Positions 53,035 through 61,984 of a stretch of DNA of 64,000 nucleotides are shown here, one piece after another (position 1 is the first letter of the stretch; each line of letters starts with the position of its first letter). Position numbers and translations under genes: made by a program. The notes under the pieces are model-generated. The model searched no databases. It had not been told where the DNA came from and saw only the letters and a list, made by a program, of their open reading frames with translations. The stretch comes from Variovorax sp. Root411 (GTDB taxonomy: Bacteria > Pseudomonadota > Gammaproteobacteria > Burkholderiales > Burkholderiaceae_C), in assembly GCF_001425205.1 (NCBI RefSeq), contig NZ_LMDW01000001.1:1117928-1181927 (forward strand), read 5' to 3'.

Positions 53035-53700
53035 CTAGCTCAGCAGTCCTGACGCCAGCACGATGCGTGCGGTCTCCTCGAAATGTTGGCGCAAGATCTT
53101 GCAGGCGCGATCGGCATCGCGCTCCAAGACGGCGTCAAGGATATTCCGGTGCTCCTTTTCGACATTTCTCTTGCTGGCTACCGGCGCCGGCGCAGCCCAG
53201 CGCCGATACAGGTCCGTCGACAACGCAAGGTTGTTGGCGACACGGATCATGGGCTCGCAACCGCAGCCGGAGATCAAGGTCTGGTGGAAGTTACGGTGCG
53301 CGCTTGACCATTCCTCGCTGATGCGGGACGGATCTTCGCTGCTGCGGCGATCCGTCCTGGTCAACCGGTGATGGACTGCGAGCAGGCTTGTTTCCCACTG
53401 GAGATCGCCGCGCTCTATGGCCAGGCGCAGGGCTAGAGATTCCGTGACGCATCGCAGTTCGGTCACGTCTCGGAACTCCTGCAGATCCAGTTCGGGAATG
53501 AAGAAGCCGCGGTTCATTTTCGCGGCCACGAGGTTCTCTCCGACCAGCCGAGTGAGAGCCTCTCGCACGACCGTTGTACTGGTGTCGAAACGCTCAGACA
53601 ACGTTGCTGGCGCCAGCCTGTGACCGGGCGACCAGTCTCCTTCGAGGATCGCGCGACGAATCCGTTCAAACACAGGCGTATCAGTGGTAGCGGTCACCAT
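53035..53700 (-). CDS. GntR-family regulator (FCD subfamily) of the meta-cleavage operon
   Basis: 221 residues. The winged helix is RIRRAILEGDWSPGHRLAPA, TLSERFDTSTTVVREALTRL and GFFIPELDLQEFRDV; the FCD domain includes EEWSSAHRNFHQTLISGCG, where the His/Asp metal residues sit, and EHRNILDAVLERDADRA. It is divergent from the aromatic-degradation operon across a 138-bp AT-rich spacer and is presumably its repressor, responding to a pathway acid. Confidence 0.92.
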   Translation of the reverse strand: MVTATTDTPVFERIRRAILEGDWSPGHRLAPATLSERFDTSTTVVREALTRLVGENLVAAKMNRGFFIPELDLQEFRDVTELRCVTESLALRLAIERGDLQWETSLLAVHHRLTRTDRRSSEDPSRISEEWSSAHRNFHQTLISGCGCEPMIRVANNLALSTDLYRRWAAPAPVASKRNVEKEHRNILDAVLERDADRACKILRQHFEETARIVLASGLLS

Positions 53701-53738
53701 GAATCATATTCTACTATTGTTTAAGAAAATATTATTTT

Positions 53739-53768
53739 TTGACAAGTAGCTTTTTCTTGCCATAGTAT
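53739..53768 (+). promoter_or_regulatory. Sigma-70 promoter of the meta-cleavage operon
   Basis: TTGACA (53739-53744) and TAGTAT (53763-53768) are separated by 18 bp, about 70 bp before the dioxygenase ATG. The surrounding spacer 53701-53770 is markedly AT-rich, with TACTATTG and CATAGTA half-sites that could be operator sequence for the GntR protein. Confidence 0.6.
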
Positions 53769-53838
53769 TGAGCCACGGCGCAAGCACGCCGGCAGTTAGC
53801 CGCTGCCACCGCGTTCAAAGACAAGAAGGAGACTGCTG

Positions 53839-54780
53839 ATGACGCTGGCTTTGTGTGCCTTGTCGCACTCACCCCTTTTCGGGATCAACGATCCGGGGCC
53901 GGAAACGATCAACGGTGTGGTCGCCGCGCTGGACGAAATGCGCGACTTCGTGCGCGATTTCGATCCGGAAATCACTGTGATCTTTGGGCCCGATCACTTC
54001 AACGGCGTCTTCTACGACATGATGCCGGCCTTCTGCATTGGCTCTGGTGCCGTGTCCGTGGGTGACTGGGGCACCGAGCCGGGGCCTTTGCCGGTCGACC
54101 ACACTGCGGCCCGCCAGTTGGTCCGGGCCGTGTTGGAGGCGGGCGTGGACGTCGCCCAGTCGGAGCGGCTGCACGTTGATCACGGTGTCACCCAGCCGCT
54201 GGAGTTCCTGTTCGGCAAGCACTACACGCAGCCGATCGTGCCGATCTTCGTCAATGCCGTCGGACTTCCCCTGGGGCCGATGCAACGCGTGCGCATGCTC
54301 GGCGAAGCTGTGGGCGCTGAACTCACAAGTTGGGGCCGCCGCGTACTGGTGATCGCTTCCGGCGGCTTGTCGCACGACCCTCCCGTGCCGCGGTTGGAAG
54401 GCGCGTCCGCAGAGATTGCTGCACGACTGATTGACGGCCGAAATCCCACCCTCGAAGCGCGCGCGCAGCGGCAGCGGCGCGTCGTCGAGGCGGGCAAGGC
54501 GCACGCGCTGGGCGATTCGTCGTTCCAGAAGATCAATCCCGAGTTCGACGCACAGGTGATGGACACGCTGGCTTCCGGGCAACTGAAGGACGCCGATGCA
54601 TGGACCAATGAATGGATCGAAAGCAGCGGTGGCCATTCGGGCCACGAGATCAGGGCGTGGCTAGCGGCCTTTGCGGCGCTGTCCACAAGCGGTGCCTACC
54701 GCGTCACCAATCGATGGTATTGGCCTGTGGACGAATGGATGACCGGCTTCGGAATGATGACTGCCCTACAGGAGCGTTGA
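53839..54780 (+). CDS. MhpB-like extradiol dioxygenase (LigB family)
   Basis: 313 residues, same length as E. coli MhpB. His115 in HVDHGVTQPLEF and His179 in ASGGLSHDPPVP match the catalytic histidines of MhpB, and FGPDHFNGVFYDMMPAF carries the iron-site region. MhpB opens 2,3-dihydroxyphenylpropionate between C1 and C2; here a related catechol with an acidic side chain is likely. AAGGAG precedes the ATG. It is the first gene of an operon with an SnoaL-like protein, cupin, Bug receptors, hydroxylase and FAH hydrolase. Confidence 0.92.
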   Translation: MTLALCALSHSPLFGINDPGPETINGVVAALDEMRDFVRDFDPEITVIFGPDHFNGVFYDMMPAFCIGSGAVSVGDWGTEPGPLPVDHTAARQLVRAVLEAGVDVAQSERLHVDHGVTQPLEFLFGKHYTQPIVPIFVNAVGLPLGPMQRVRMLGEAVGAELTSWGRRVLVIASGGLSHDPPVPRLEGASAEIAARLIDGRNPTLEARAQRQRRVVEAGKAHALGDSSFQKINPEFDAQVMDTLASGQLKDADAWTNEWIESSGGHSGHEIRAWLAAFAALSTSGAYRVTNRWYWPVDEWMTGFGMMTALQER

Positions 54781-54781
54781 G

Positions 54782-55219
54782 ATGCAATCAGGATCGCAAA
54801 ACCATTCCCCGATCACCGTCGAACTTCGGCTGGAAATTCAAGCGTTGACTGCGGAGCATGCGTACCGCCTGGACCATGGGGAAGCGGACACGCTTCACGA
54901 ACTCTATACCGTCGACGGCGAACTGCTGGGCCTGCCGCCGAGCGACCTCGTCGGACGGGATTCGGTTGCCGCATGGGGCGCCGCACGTGTCAAGTTGCCC
55001 CGCGTTTCGCGCCACGTTGAGACCAATCATCGGCTCTGGTGGAGCAATGAAGGATTGCGCGGCACGCTGTACGCAAGCGTCTTTCGCAGCGAGACCACCG
55101 ACGCCGTCGATACCACGCCGCTCATGGTGGGCGACTACGAAGACCTGTATGCGCAGGAGGACGGCCAGTGGCGCATTCGCAGCCGCGTCATCCGCCGGGC
55201 CTTTCGCGCCGCGCGTTGA
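54782..55219 (+). CDS. SnoaL/NTF2-like protein
   Basis: 145 residues, starting one base after the dioxygenase stop. The cone-shaped NTF2 fold is suggested by LTAEHAYRLDHGEADTLHEL, LYTVDGELLGLPPSDLVGRD, HVETNHRLWW and DLYAQEDGQWRIRSRVI. Relatives include small subunits of ring-hydroxylating enzymes and ketosteroid-isomerase-like proteins. Here it may be a small isomerase or decarboxylase-like accessory; the role is unknown. Confidence 0.8.
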   Translation: MQSGSQNHSPITVELRLEIQALTAEHAYRLDHGEADTLHELYTVDGELLGLPPSDLVGRDSVAAWGAARVKLPRVSRHVETNHRLWWSNEGLRGTLYASVFRSETTDAVDTTPLMVGDYEDLYAQEDGQWRIRSRVIRRAFRAAR

Positions 55220-55240
55220 TCGATCCACTGGAAACGACCC

Positions 55241-55636
55241 ATGACTGACTCGACCCAGCAGCCGACGAGGAGCGTCGCGCGCGTTTTCCGGATGGACCAG
55301 ATGGCCTTGACCGAAGTCCGTCCGGGCTTTGCCAGGACCGGCCTTCGCTCCGACGGCGCCGTGACCACCGTCAACTGGTTCGAACCGGGCTACAAGACCA
55401 TTGGCCCCCACTCGCATCCTTTCGACCAGCTCAGCTACGTGCTGTGCGGTGCGATCCGGTTCTGGGTTGGCGACGAGGTGTTCGACGTTGTGTCGCCGAG
55501 CGTGCTGTACATCCCCGGCGGCGTGCCGCACTGTGCGGAGCCGATCGGCGACGAGCGCGCGCTCAATGTCGACGTGTACGCACCGCTGCGTCAGGACTAC
55601 CTCGCCTTGTGTGATCACCAGGGCTTCGTGGCCTGA
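55241..55636 (+). CDS. Cupin-domain protein
   Basis: 131 residues. One cupin barrel: GPHSHPFDQLSYVLCGAIRF (motif 1, with His-x-His and a glutamine in place of the usual Glu) and VLYIPGGVPHCAEP (motif 2, with the distal His). It could bind a metal and act on a pathway intermediate or serve as a small sensor. It is 21 bp after the SnoaL-like gene and 5 bp before a Bug receptor gene. Confidence 0.85.
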   Translation: MTDSTQQPTRSVARVFRMDQMALTEVRPGFARTGLRSDGAVTTVNWFEPGYKTIGPHSHPFDQLSYVLCGAIRFWVGDEVFDVVSPSVLYIPGGVPHCAEPIGDERALNVDVYAPLRQDYLALCDHQGFVA

Positions 55637-55641
55637 ACGCC

Positions 55642-56622
55642 ATGGCGCACATCACCCGTCGTACCGCAGCGCTCGGCATGGTGACCGCCATAGTGAGCCA
55701 TGGCGCCCGAGGTCAGGCACCGAGCTATCCCAACAAACCAATCCGACTGATCCTGCCCTTCGTGCCTGGCGGCATTAGCGACGCGGTGGCCCGGGCCGTG
55801 GCGGAACACATGTCCGCTTCTCTGGGACAACGCATCGTCGTTGACTACAAGTCCGGGGCAGGCGCGATGATCGCATCCGATCTTGTCGCCAAAGCGCCCG
55901 CCGACGGTTATACGCTGCTCTGGGGCACCGCCTCTGCATTGACGATCAATCCGGCGCTCTACAACAAGACAAGTTTCGACCCTGCCAAGGCGTTCGCGCC
56001 CGTCGCGCTGCTGGGTTCGGTACTTCACGTCCTCGTGGCCAGCGATGCCCTTGGCGTGCGCACGACGCAAGCGCTGCTTCAAAAGGCCAAACAGCAACCG
56101 GGGCAACTGACCTACGCTTCAGTTGGCAACGGTACCTCCACCCACCTGGAGATGGAACTGCTGAAGAAGATGGCCGAGGTGGACATCGTTCATGTGCCCT
56201 ACAAGGGCAGCACGGCAGCCATGGTCGATTTGCTGGGCGGGAGGGTGGATGTGATGTTCGATCCGCTCGGCACCTTGTCGCCGCACCTCAAGACCGGACG
56301 GCTCGTCCCTCTGGGTGTCACCTCGGCGCGTCGCTCCACCTTGTTGCCGGATGTGCCGAGCCTCGCCGAGGCCGGTTTGCCCGGCTATGAAGTGATCCCG
56401 TGGGTTGGGCTGCTCGCACCGGCAGGGACCTCACCGGTGATCGTCGAGCGGCTGAACAGCGCGGCCAATCAAGCGCTGGCCTCGACCGACCTCAAGTCCA
56501 CCTTCACTGCACAGGGCGTGGAAACGCTTGGAGGCAGCGCGGCCGCCTTTTCCAGCTTCATGCGCAAAGACCTCGAGGGCTGGAAGAAGGGTGTCAAGGA
56601 CACCGGCGTCAAACCCGAATGA
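55642..56622 (+). CDS. Bug-family periplasmic solute receptor (first of three in this operon)
   Basis: 326 residues with a short signal peptide (RRTAALGMVTAIVSHGARGQ), possibly Tat-dependent. The mature part SYPNKPIRLILPFVPGGISD and IVVDYKSGAGAMIA, with PADGYTLLWG, is typical for the Bug/TctC family that binds carboxylates. No TctA/TctB membrane partner is in the operon. It probably captures the aromatic acid handled by the flanking enzymes, with transport by an unlinked TctAB. Confidence 0.92.
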   Translation: MAHITRRTAALGMVTAIVSHGARGQAPSYPNKPIRLILPFVPGGISDAVARAVAEHMSASLGQRIVVDYKSGAGAMIASDLVAKAPADGYTLLWGTASALTINPALYNKTSFDPAKAFAPVALLGSVLHVLVASDALGVRTTQALLQKAKQQPGQLTYASVGNGTSTHLEMELLKKMAEVDIVHVPYKGSTAAMVDLLGGRVDVMFDPLGTLSPHLKTGRLVPLGVTSARRSTLLPDVPSLAEAGLPGYEVIPWVGLLAPAGTSPVIVERLNSAANQALASTDLKSTFTAQGVETLGGSAAAFSSFMRKDLEGWKKGVKDTGVKPE

Positions 56623-56669
56623 CGAGCGGTGCCACGCAGCAGCAAGAACCGAAATGGAGACTGACTCGA

Positions 56670-58280
56670 ATGAATGACACGATCGATACCGACGTGTTGG
56701 TGATCGGCGCGGGCCCGATGGGCCTGCTCTCCGCGAACCTGCTCGCGGACCAAGGTCTGCGTGTGATGCTGGTCGAGCGCAACTCGGCCATTGCCGATGA
56801 GCCGCGCGCCATCAGCATCACCGACGAATCGCTGCGCGTGATGGCTGACGTCGGCGTACTGGACAAGTTGCTCCCCGAAGTGCTGGCGGACACCGGCGCG
56901 CGCTACTTCGGGCGCAAGGGCCAGTTGCTGGCGGAAGTCCGTGCGAAAACACCGCGCCTGGGCCAGCCCGTCAAGTCGCACTTCGACCAGCCGATCCTTG
57001 CAGGACTGCTGTTCGAGGCGGCGCAGGCCAAGCCCTCGGTTGACATGCGTTTCGGCACCGAGGCCGTGGTTCTCACCGATCATCCCGAGCACATCGAGGC
57101 GAACCTGGTGAATGCAGCCGATTCGCGGCGGGTGCGTGCCAAATGGATCGTGGCCTGCGACGGCGGCCGCAGCCCGGTCCGCACGCAGCTCGGCATCCCG
57201 CTTGAAGGCTCGACTCAGGTCGAAAAATGGATCGTGGTAGACGTGCTCAACAGCACCACAGAGCCTGAGCTGTTCTCGCAATTCCATTGCAACGGCGTGC
57301 GGCCCTGCGTCGTGGTGCCGGGCGTCAAAGGGCGCTGCCGCTACGAGTTCATGCTGCTGCCCGGCGAAAACGCTGAGACAGTCACTGCGCCGGACTTCAT
57401 CATTGATCTGGTCGCACCCTACCAGCGCATCGTCGCCGCCGACATCCGGCGCGCCGCCGTGTACATGGCGCAGCAGCGCATCGCTTCGAGCTACCGTGTC
57501 GGCCACGTGTTGCTGGTCGGCGATGCGGCGCACTTGATGCCGCCCTTTGCAGGGCAAGGGCTCAACGCCGGCGTCCGCGACGCGGCCAACGTCGCGTGGA
57601 AGATCGCCGCGCACGTGCGGGGTCAGGCCACCGACGCGTTGATCGATTCCTATCAGGCCGAACGCCGGCCGCATGCCGCAGAAATGGTCCGGCTTTCGCA
57701 CCGGATCGGCAAGGTTGTCATGAACACCAACCCCGTACTGACGGCCGTCCGCGACGCCTTGGTCGTGGCGTTGGGCATTGTGCCGCCCGCCAAGCGCTGG
57801 TTGGTGGGCATGAGGTTTCTAAAGCAACCGCACTACACCTCGGGTTGCATCGTTCCACCCGGCGACGGGGTGCCGAATGCTGCTGCCGAGCTGGTGGGAC
57901 GTTCACTGCCGCAACCGCTGGTGCAGCGCGCGAACGGCGAGCGCGTTCCGCTCGACCGCCAGCTGGGTTCGAGCTGGGCGCTGCTGCGCTTTCCGCGCGA
58001 CTCGGTCATCGAGATCCAGCGCTCGACGCATCCGACGGGTGGCCAGGGCGCGCAGACCGAAACCGTCGTCGACTTCACCGGTGCGTTCGCTCCTCAATCG
58101 GGAAGCGGCATGACGCTGGTGGTGCGCCCCGACCGTTATGTGGCCGCCGCTGCGCCTAAGGCGAGCGAAAGCGAAAGCCTAGAAGCGTTGGCAATCTATG
58201 TTCCCGAACTGCAGGTGCTCCTGAATGTGGCGTCCGCGCAAGGCGGCTCGCCGCCCCGCGCCGCCATGGCGACAACCTAG
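56670..58280 (+). CDS. FAD-dependent aromatic hydroxylase (MhpA-like)
   Basis: 536 residues from the ATG at 56670, behind TGGAGA; an ATG at 56619 overlapping the previous stop is the alternative. FAD-binding motifs are VLVIGAGPMGLLSANLLADQ (GxGxxG), the DG motif VACDGGRSPVRTQLG and the second FAD motif LLVGDAAHLMPPFAGQGLNAG. The C-terminus carries the thioredoxin-like domain of the phenol hydroxylase type. MhpA hydroxylates 3-(3-hydroxyphenyl)propionate to the catechol that MhpB opens, so this enzyme and the dioxygenase are probably consecutive steps. Confidence 0.9.
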   Translation: MNDTIDTDVLVIGAGPMGLLSANLLADQGLRVMLVERNSAIADEPRAISITDESLRVMADVGVLDKLLPEVLADTGARYFGRKGQLLAEVRAKTPRLGQPVKSHFDQPILAGLLFEAAQAKPSVDMRFGTEAVVLTDHPEHIEANLVNAADSRRVRAKWIVACDGGRSPVRTQLGIPLEGSTQVEKWIVVDVLNSTTEPELFSQFHCNGVRPCVVVPGVKGRCRYEFMLLPGENAETVTAPDFIIDLVAPYQRIVAADIRRAAVYMAQQRIASSYRVGHVLLVGDAAHLMPPFAGQGLNAGVRDAANVAWKIAAHVRGQATDALIDSYQAERRPHAAEMVRLSHRIGKVVMNTNPVLTAVRDALVVALGIVPPAKRWLVGMRFLKQPHYTSGCIVPPGDGVPNAAAELVGRSLPQPLVQRANGERVPLDRQLGSSWALLRFPRDSVIEIQRSTHPTGGQGAQTETVVDFTGAFAPQSGSGMTLVVRPDRYVAAAAPKASESESLEALAIYVPELQVLLNVASAQGGSPPRAAMATT

Positions 58281-58321
58281 CCGCAACCTCTCTCTCCAAC
58301 CCTTACTGACACAGGAATCCC

Positions 58322-59179
58322 ATGAAACTCATCAGCTTTGAACACAACGGCAAGGTCAGCTTCGGTGCTGTCGTCGGCGACAGCGTCATCGACCTCGGGA
58401 CAGCGCTCGAGGGCCGCTTCGCCGACCTCAAAGGCCTGCTCGAAGGTGATGGCATCGCGGCGGCAAAGGCCGCCATCGAAGGCCGCACGCCTGAGCTAAA
58501 ACTGGCCGAAATTACCTTTCTGCCGGTGATCCCGAATCCCGGCAAGATCTGGTGCGCCGGGTTGAACTATGGCGAGCACGTGCGCGAAACCGGCCGCGAA
58601 GTCTCCGAGCAGCCCATGTTCTTCCTGCGGTTTGCGGACTCTCAGGTCGGTCATGGGCAGGCCATCCAACGTCCCCCTGAATCGGTCAAGCTGGACTACG
58701 AAGGCGAGATCGCGGTGATCATCGGCAAGGGTGGTCGACGTATTTCCGAAGCGGATGCCTGGGACCATATAGCGGGATACGCTTGCTACAACGACGGCTC
58801 GATCCGTGACTGGCAGTTGCACACCCAGCAATGGTGCCCGGGAAAGAATTTCTGGCGCACCGGCGGCTTTGGCCCCTGGATGGTGACCACCGACGAGATT
58901 GAAGCGGGCGCCACCCTCTCGTTGGTGACGCGCCTGAACGGCGCGGAAGTGCAGCGTGCCACCACCGACATGATGCTGCACAGCATCCCACGCCAGATCG
59001 CCTATGCATCGACAGTTGCACCCCTGCAGCCTGGTGACGTGTTCGTGACCGGCACACCCGGCGGCATTGGTGCCAAGCGCACGCCGCAGCTTTGGATGAA
59101 GTCAGGCGACGTGGTGGAAGTCGAGGTCGAGCGCGTCGGCATCCTTCGCAACACCATCGTCGACGAGCAGGTCGGCTGA
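58322..59179 (+). CDS. Fumarylacetoacetate hydrolase family protein
   Basis: 285 residues. An N-terminal lid (VSFGAVVGDSVIDLGTAL) is followed by the FAH barrel: WCAGLNYGEHVRETG, the metal ligands in LDYEGEIAVIIGKGG, YNDGSIRDWQ and the loop TGTPGGIGAKR. The family includes acylpyruvases, oxalocrotonate decarboxylases and hydratases. In this setting it is the likely enzyme for the ring-opened product after the dioxygenase, replacing an MhpC/MhpD-type step; no mhpC, mhpD, mhpE or mhpF homologue is seen. Confidence 0.88.
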   Translation: MKLISFEHNGKVSFGAVVGDSVIDLGTALEGRFADLKGLLEGDGIAAAKAAIEGRTPELKLAEITFLPVIPNPGKIWCAGLNYGEHVRETGREVSEQPMFFLRFADSQVGHGQAIQRPPESVKLDYEGEIAVIIGKGGRRISEADAWDHIAGYACYNDGSIRDWQLHTQQWCPGKNFWRTGGFGPWMVTTDEIEAGATLSLVTRLNGAEVQRATTDMMLHSIPRQIAYASTVAPLQPGDVFVTGTPGGIGAKRTPQLWMKSGDVVEVEVERVGILRNTIVDEQVG

Positions 59180-59206
59180 CGCACCAGAACCATCGAAAGG
59201 CCCCAA

Positions 59207-60178
59207 ATGCTCAGGAAACTCCTGCTCTCTGTTGCCATGGCCGCAGCTGCCGCCATGCCTCTGTCTGCACTCGCGCAAGGCTTTCCGACCAAGCCGATCA
59301 CGATCATCGTTCCGTTTCCGGCCGGTGGCGCTGCCGATGCATCGACGCGCATCGTGGCGCAAAAGCTCGGCGATAACCTCAAGCAGCCAGTGCTGGTCGA
59401 CAACCGGCCCGGCGCAGGCGGCCAGATCGGCGCCTCCGCAGCAAAGCGAGCCACGGCCGACGGCTACACGCTCTTTCTCGCCAATAGCGGCTCACATGCG
59501 GCCAACCAGGCACTCTATTCGAAGCTCTCGTACGACCCACAGGCCGACTTTGAGCCGGTCATCGAGATTGTGCAGATTCCCCAACTGCTGGTGGTGCCAA
59601 CCGACAGTTCGGCAAAGACGGTTGCCGAACTGATCGCCAAAGCCAAGGCAGCTCCCGGCACGATCAGCTACGCCTCCCAGTCGGTGGGGGCCGGCGGCCA
59701 CATCGCCGCGGAGATCCTGCGGTCCAAGAACGGGCTGCAGATCAATCACGTTCCGTACAAGGGTTCCGCGCCGGCCCTCACCGACCTAGTAGCCGGTCGT
59801 GTGGACTTTATGTTCGATGCCGTTCCATCCTCGTTGCCATTCGTCAAAGACAAGCGGCTGCGCGTCCTGGGCATCGACGCCCCTCAGCGTTCGCCGCTTC
59901 TTCCCGAGGTGCCCACGCTGGTGGAACAAGGCCTGACTGGATACGAAGCAAGCCCATGGTTTGGTCTCGTGGCACCTGCGGGAACACCGAAAGCCGTCCT
60001 TGGCAGACTGCACGATGAAGTAGCCGCCGTATTACGCACCCCAGACGTGCTGACCCGGCTCAATGACTTGGGCATGACGGTTGTTGGCGGTACGTCTCGC
60101 GACTTCGCCGATCTCATGAAGGCGGACACGCAGCGGTTGGGCGCGGTGATCAAAGAGTCCGGCGCGAAGCTGGATTGA
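59207..60178 (+). CDS. Bug-family periplasmic solute receptor (second)
   Basis: 323 residues, signal peptide ending ..LSALAQG, then FPTKPITIIVPFPAGGAADA, VLVDNRPGAGGQIGASAAKR and TADGYTLFLANSGSHAANQ. Same family as the receptors before and after it, but the sequences differ clearly, so the three are not recent duplicates. It starts 27 bp after the FAH gene. Confidence 0.92.
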   Translation: MLRKLLLSVAMAAAAAMPLSALAQGFPTKPITIIVPFPAGGAADASTRIVAQKLGDNLKQPVLVDNRPGAGGQIGASAAKRATADGYTLFLANSGSHAANQALYSKLSYDPQADFEPVIEIVQIPQLLVVPTDSSAKTVAELIAKAKAAPGTISYASQSVGAGGHIAAEILRSKNGLQINHVPYKGSAPALTDLVAGRVDFMFDAVPSSLPFVKDKRLRVLGIDAPQRSPLLPEVPTLVEQGLTGYEASPWFGLVAPAGTPKAVLGRLHDEVAAVLRTPDVLTRLNDLGMTVVGGTSRDFADLMKADTQRLGAVIKESGAKLD

Positions 60179-60211
60179 TCGCACAACAGTACATCGATGG
60201 AGAACACACAA

Positions 60212-61186
60212 ATGAAAAACTTTTCGCGCATCAGTCGGTCGCTCGCGTTCGGCGTGCTCCTTGTCGCTGCGGCATGCAGCAGCACCGCACAGGAATATCC
60301 CTCGCGACCGGTACAAATGGTGGTGCCCTTTGCGGCAGGAGGCGGCCTTGACCTCAACGCGCGCAACTTCGCCGAGGCCGTGTCTCAGAATCTTGGCGAG
60401 GCTATCGCCGTGACCAATCGGGATGGCGCGGCAGGCACGATCGGGCTCAATGCGGTGGCGAGTGCTCGTCCCGATGGCTACATGCTCAGCTTTACGCCTG
60501 CTGTGCCGCTGTCGAGCGAGCCGCATCGATTGAAGTCGCTGGCCTACAACCTCGACTCGTTTCGGTATGTGTGCCAAGTCTTCGACAACATCTTTGCGAT
60601 CGCGGTGCCGGCGAAATCGCCGTATCGCAACGTCGATGACATCCTTGCCGACGCGCGCAAAGACCCAGGGCGTGTGAACTACGGCACTTCAGGCACCGGC
60701 TCCATTCCGCATTTGGGGACGTCGGACATCGAAGCCACGACCAAGACAACATTGACGCATGTGCCTTACAAGGGCGACGCGCCGATGCTGCAGGATCTGC
60801 TCAGCCAGCGCCTGAGCTTCGGCTCAGTGCTCGTCAGCTCGATCACCGGGCACCTGGACTCCGGTGCGCTGCGCCTTATCGCGGTGTATGCAGACAAGCG
60901 CCATCCTTCTTTTCCGAATGTGCCGACATTGAAGGAAGCAGGCGTGCCTGTCGTGCAAGCGAGCTTCGGAGGTGTGCTGGCTCCGGCGCGCACGCCCGAC
61001 GCGGTGATCGCGAAACTGGAGGCGGCATGCAAGGCTGCCGTGGCTTCGCCCAAGTACCAGGATTGGGCGCGCAAGGCCAATCAGGTGGTCGATTTCCGGT
61101 CCGGCAAGGACTTCGAACGCAACATGCGCGAGGACAGCCGCCTGAAGGCAGCCACCATCCAGCGTCTGGGCCTAAACAATCCCTAA
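60212..61186 (+). CDS. Bug-family solute receptor, possible lipoprotein (third)
   Basis: 324 residues from MKNFSRISRSLAFGV; GGAG lies 9 nt upstream, and the ATG five codons earlier overlaps that ribosome binding site. The signal region ends LLVAAACSS, which fits a lipobox (AAAC), so the receptor may be membrane-anchored, unlike most of its family. Bug motifs: YPSRPVQMVVPFAAGGGLDL and TNRDGAAGTIGLNAVASARP. It ends the core operon, 35 bp before the FMN reductase gene. Confidence 0.88.
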   Translation: MKNFSRISRSLAFGVLLVAAACSSTAQEYPSRPVQMVVPFAAGGGLDLNARNFAEAVSQNLGEAIAVTNRDGAAGTIGLNAVASARPDGYMLSFTPAVPLSSEPHRLKSLAYNLDSFRYVCQVFDNIFAIAVPAKSPYRNVDDILADARKDPGRVNYGTSGTGSIPHLGTSDIEATTKTTLTHVPYKGDAPMLQDLLSQRLSFGSVLVSSITGHLDSGALRLIAVYADKRHPSFPNVPTLKEAGVPVVQASFGGVLAPARTPDAVIAKLEAACKAAVASPKYQDWARKANQVVDFRSGKDFERNMREDSRLKAATIQRLGLNNP

Positions 61187-61221
61187 AGCCCGTCCAGCCA
61201 CACCGTTGAACTGATTTGCAA

Positions 61222-61791
61222 ATGACCCGACCGATTCTTCACACCCTGATCTGCAGCACGCGCCCAGGGCGCGTCGGTCCCGCAGTCGCCGAATGGGCAA
61301 ATGCGGTGGCCATGTCTCACGCAGGCTTCGATGCGCGACTTGTGGATCTCGCGGCCTTTCGCCTTCCCGTTTTTGACGAGCCCGAACACCCCCGTCTTGG
61401 CCGCTATGTTCATGAACATACGAAAGCATGGAGTTCGAGCGTGAAAGAGGCGGATGCCTTTCTGTTTGTGCTGCCCGAATACAACTACGGACCGCCGGGC
61501 GCATTGATCAACGCCTTGAACTTTCTCGTTCGCGAATGGCAATACAAGGCCGTGGGCTTTGTCAGCTATGGCGGCATGTCGGGCGGCATCCGCTCGGTGC
61601 AGGTGACCAAGGGACTTCTGACGACGCTGAAGGTCGTACCGATGCTTGAAGCGGTAGCGATCCCTTTCGTCGAGCAGCAGTTACAGGCCGAAGGCGGCAT
61701 CGCGGCCAACTCCATACATGTCGCAGCAGCGACCACGATGCTCAGTGAGTTGCTTCGCTGGACGGAAGCGCTCCGGATTCTGCGGGCCTAG
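61222..61791 (+). CDS. NADPH-dependent FMN reductase
   Basis: 189 residues. A flavodoxin-like fold: LICSTRPGRVGPAVAEWANA (phosphate loop), LPEYNYGPPGALINALNFLV (the conserved PEYN flavin motif) and YGGMSGGIRSVQ. It reduces FMN or quinones with NADPH and could supply reduced flavin or detoxify quinones from catechol oxidation. No strong ribosome binding site is visible; the ATG follows the third receptor gene by 35 bp. Confidence 0.9.
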   Translation: MTRPILHTLICSTRPGRVGPAVAEWANAVAMSHAGFDARLVDLAAFRLPVFDEPEHPRLGRYVHEHTKAWSSSVKEADAFLFVLPEYNYGPPGALINALNFLVREWQYKAVGFVSYGGMSGGIRSVQVTKGLLTTLKVVPMLEAVAIPFVEQQLQAEGGIAANSIHVAAATTMLSELLRWTEALRILRA

Positions 61792-61984
61792 TGCGGCCTT
61801 AGCGCGTGCGACCAGTTAGCGTGCGCTGAACGGAATGCATTCCCGCAACCCGGGGAGCACGGTTTAGAAACAGCAGCGACTGGAGCGTTTGCAGAAGGAA
61901 AGCGCCTCGCTCTGCGAAGTTGACCGGCAACCATCGCCTGCCGAACTTTTTTTGATATTGACAAACACCAAACAGAAAGCAGCC

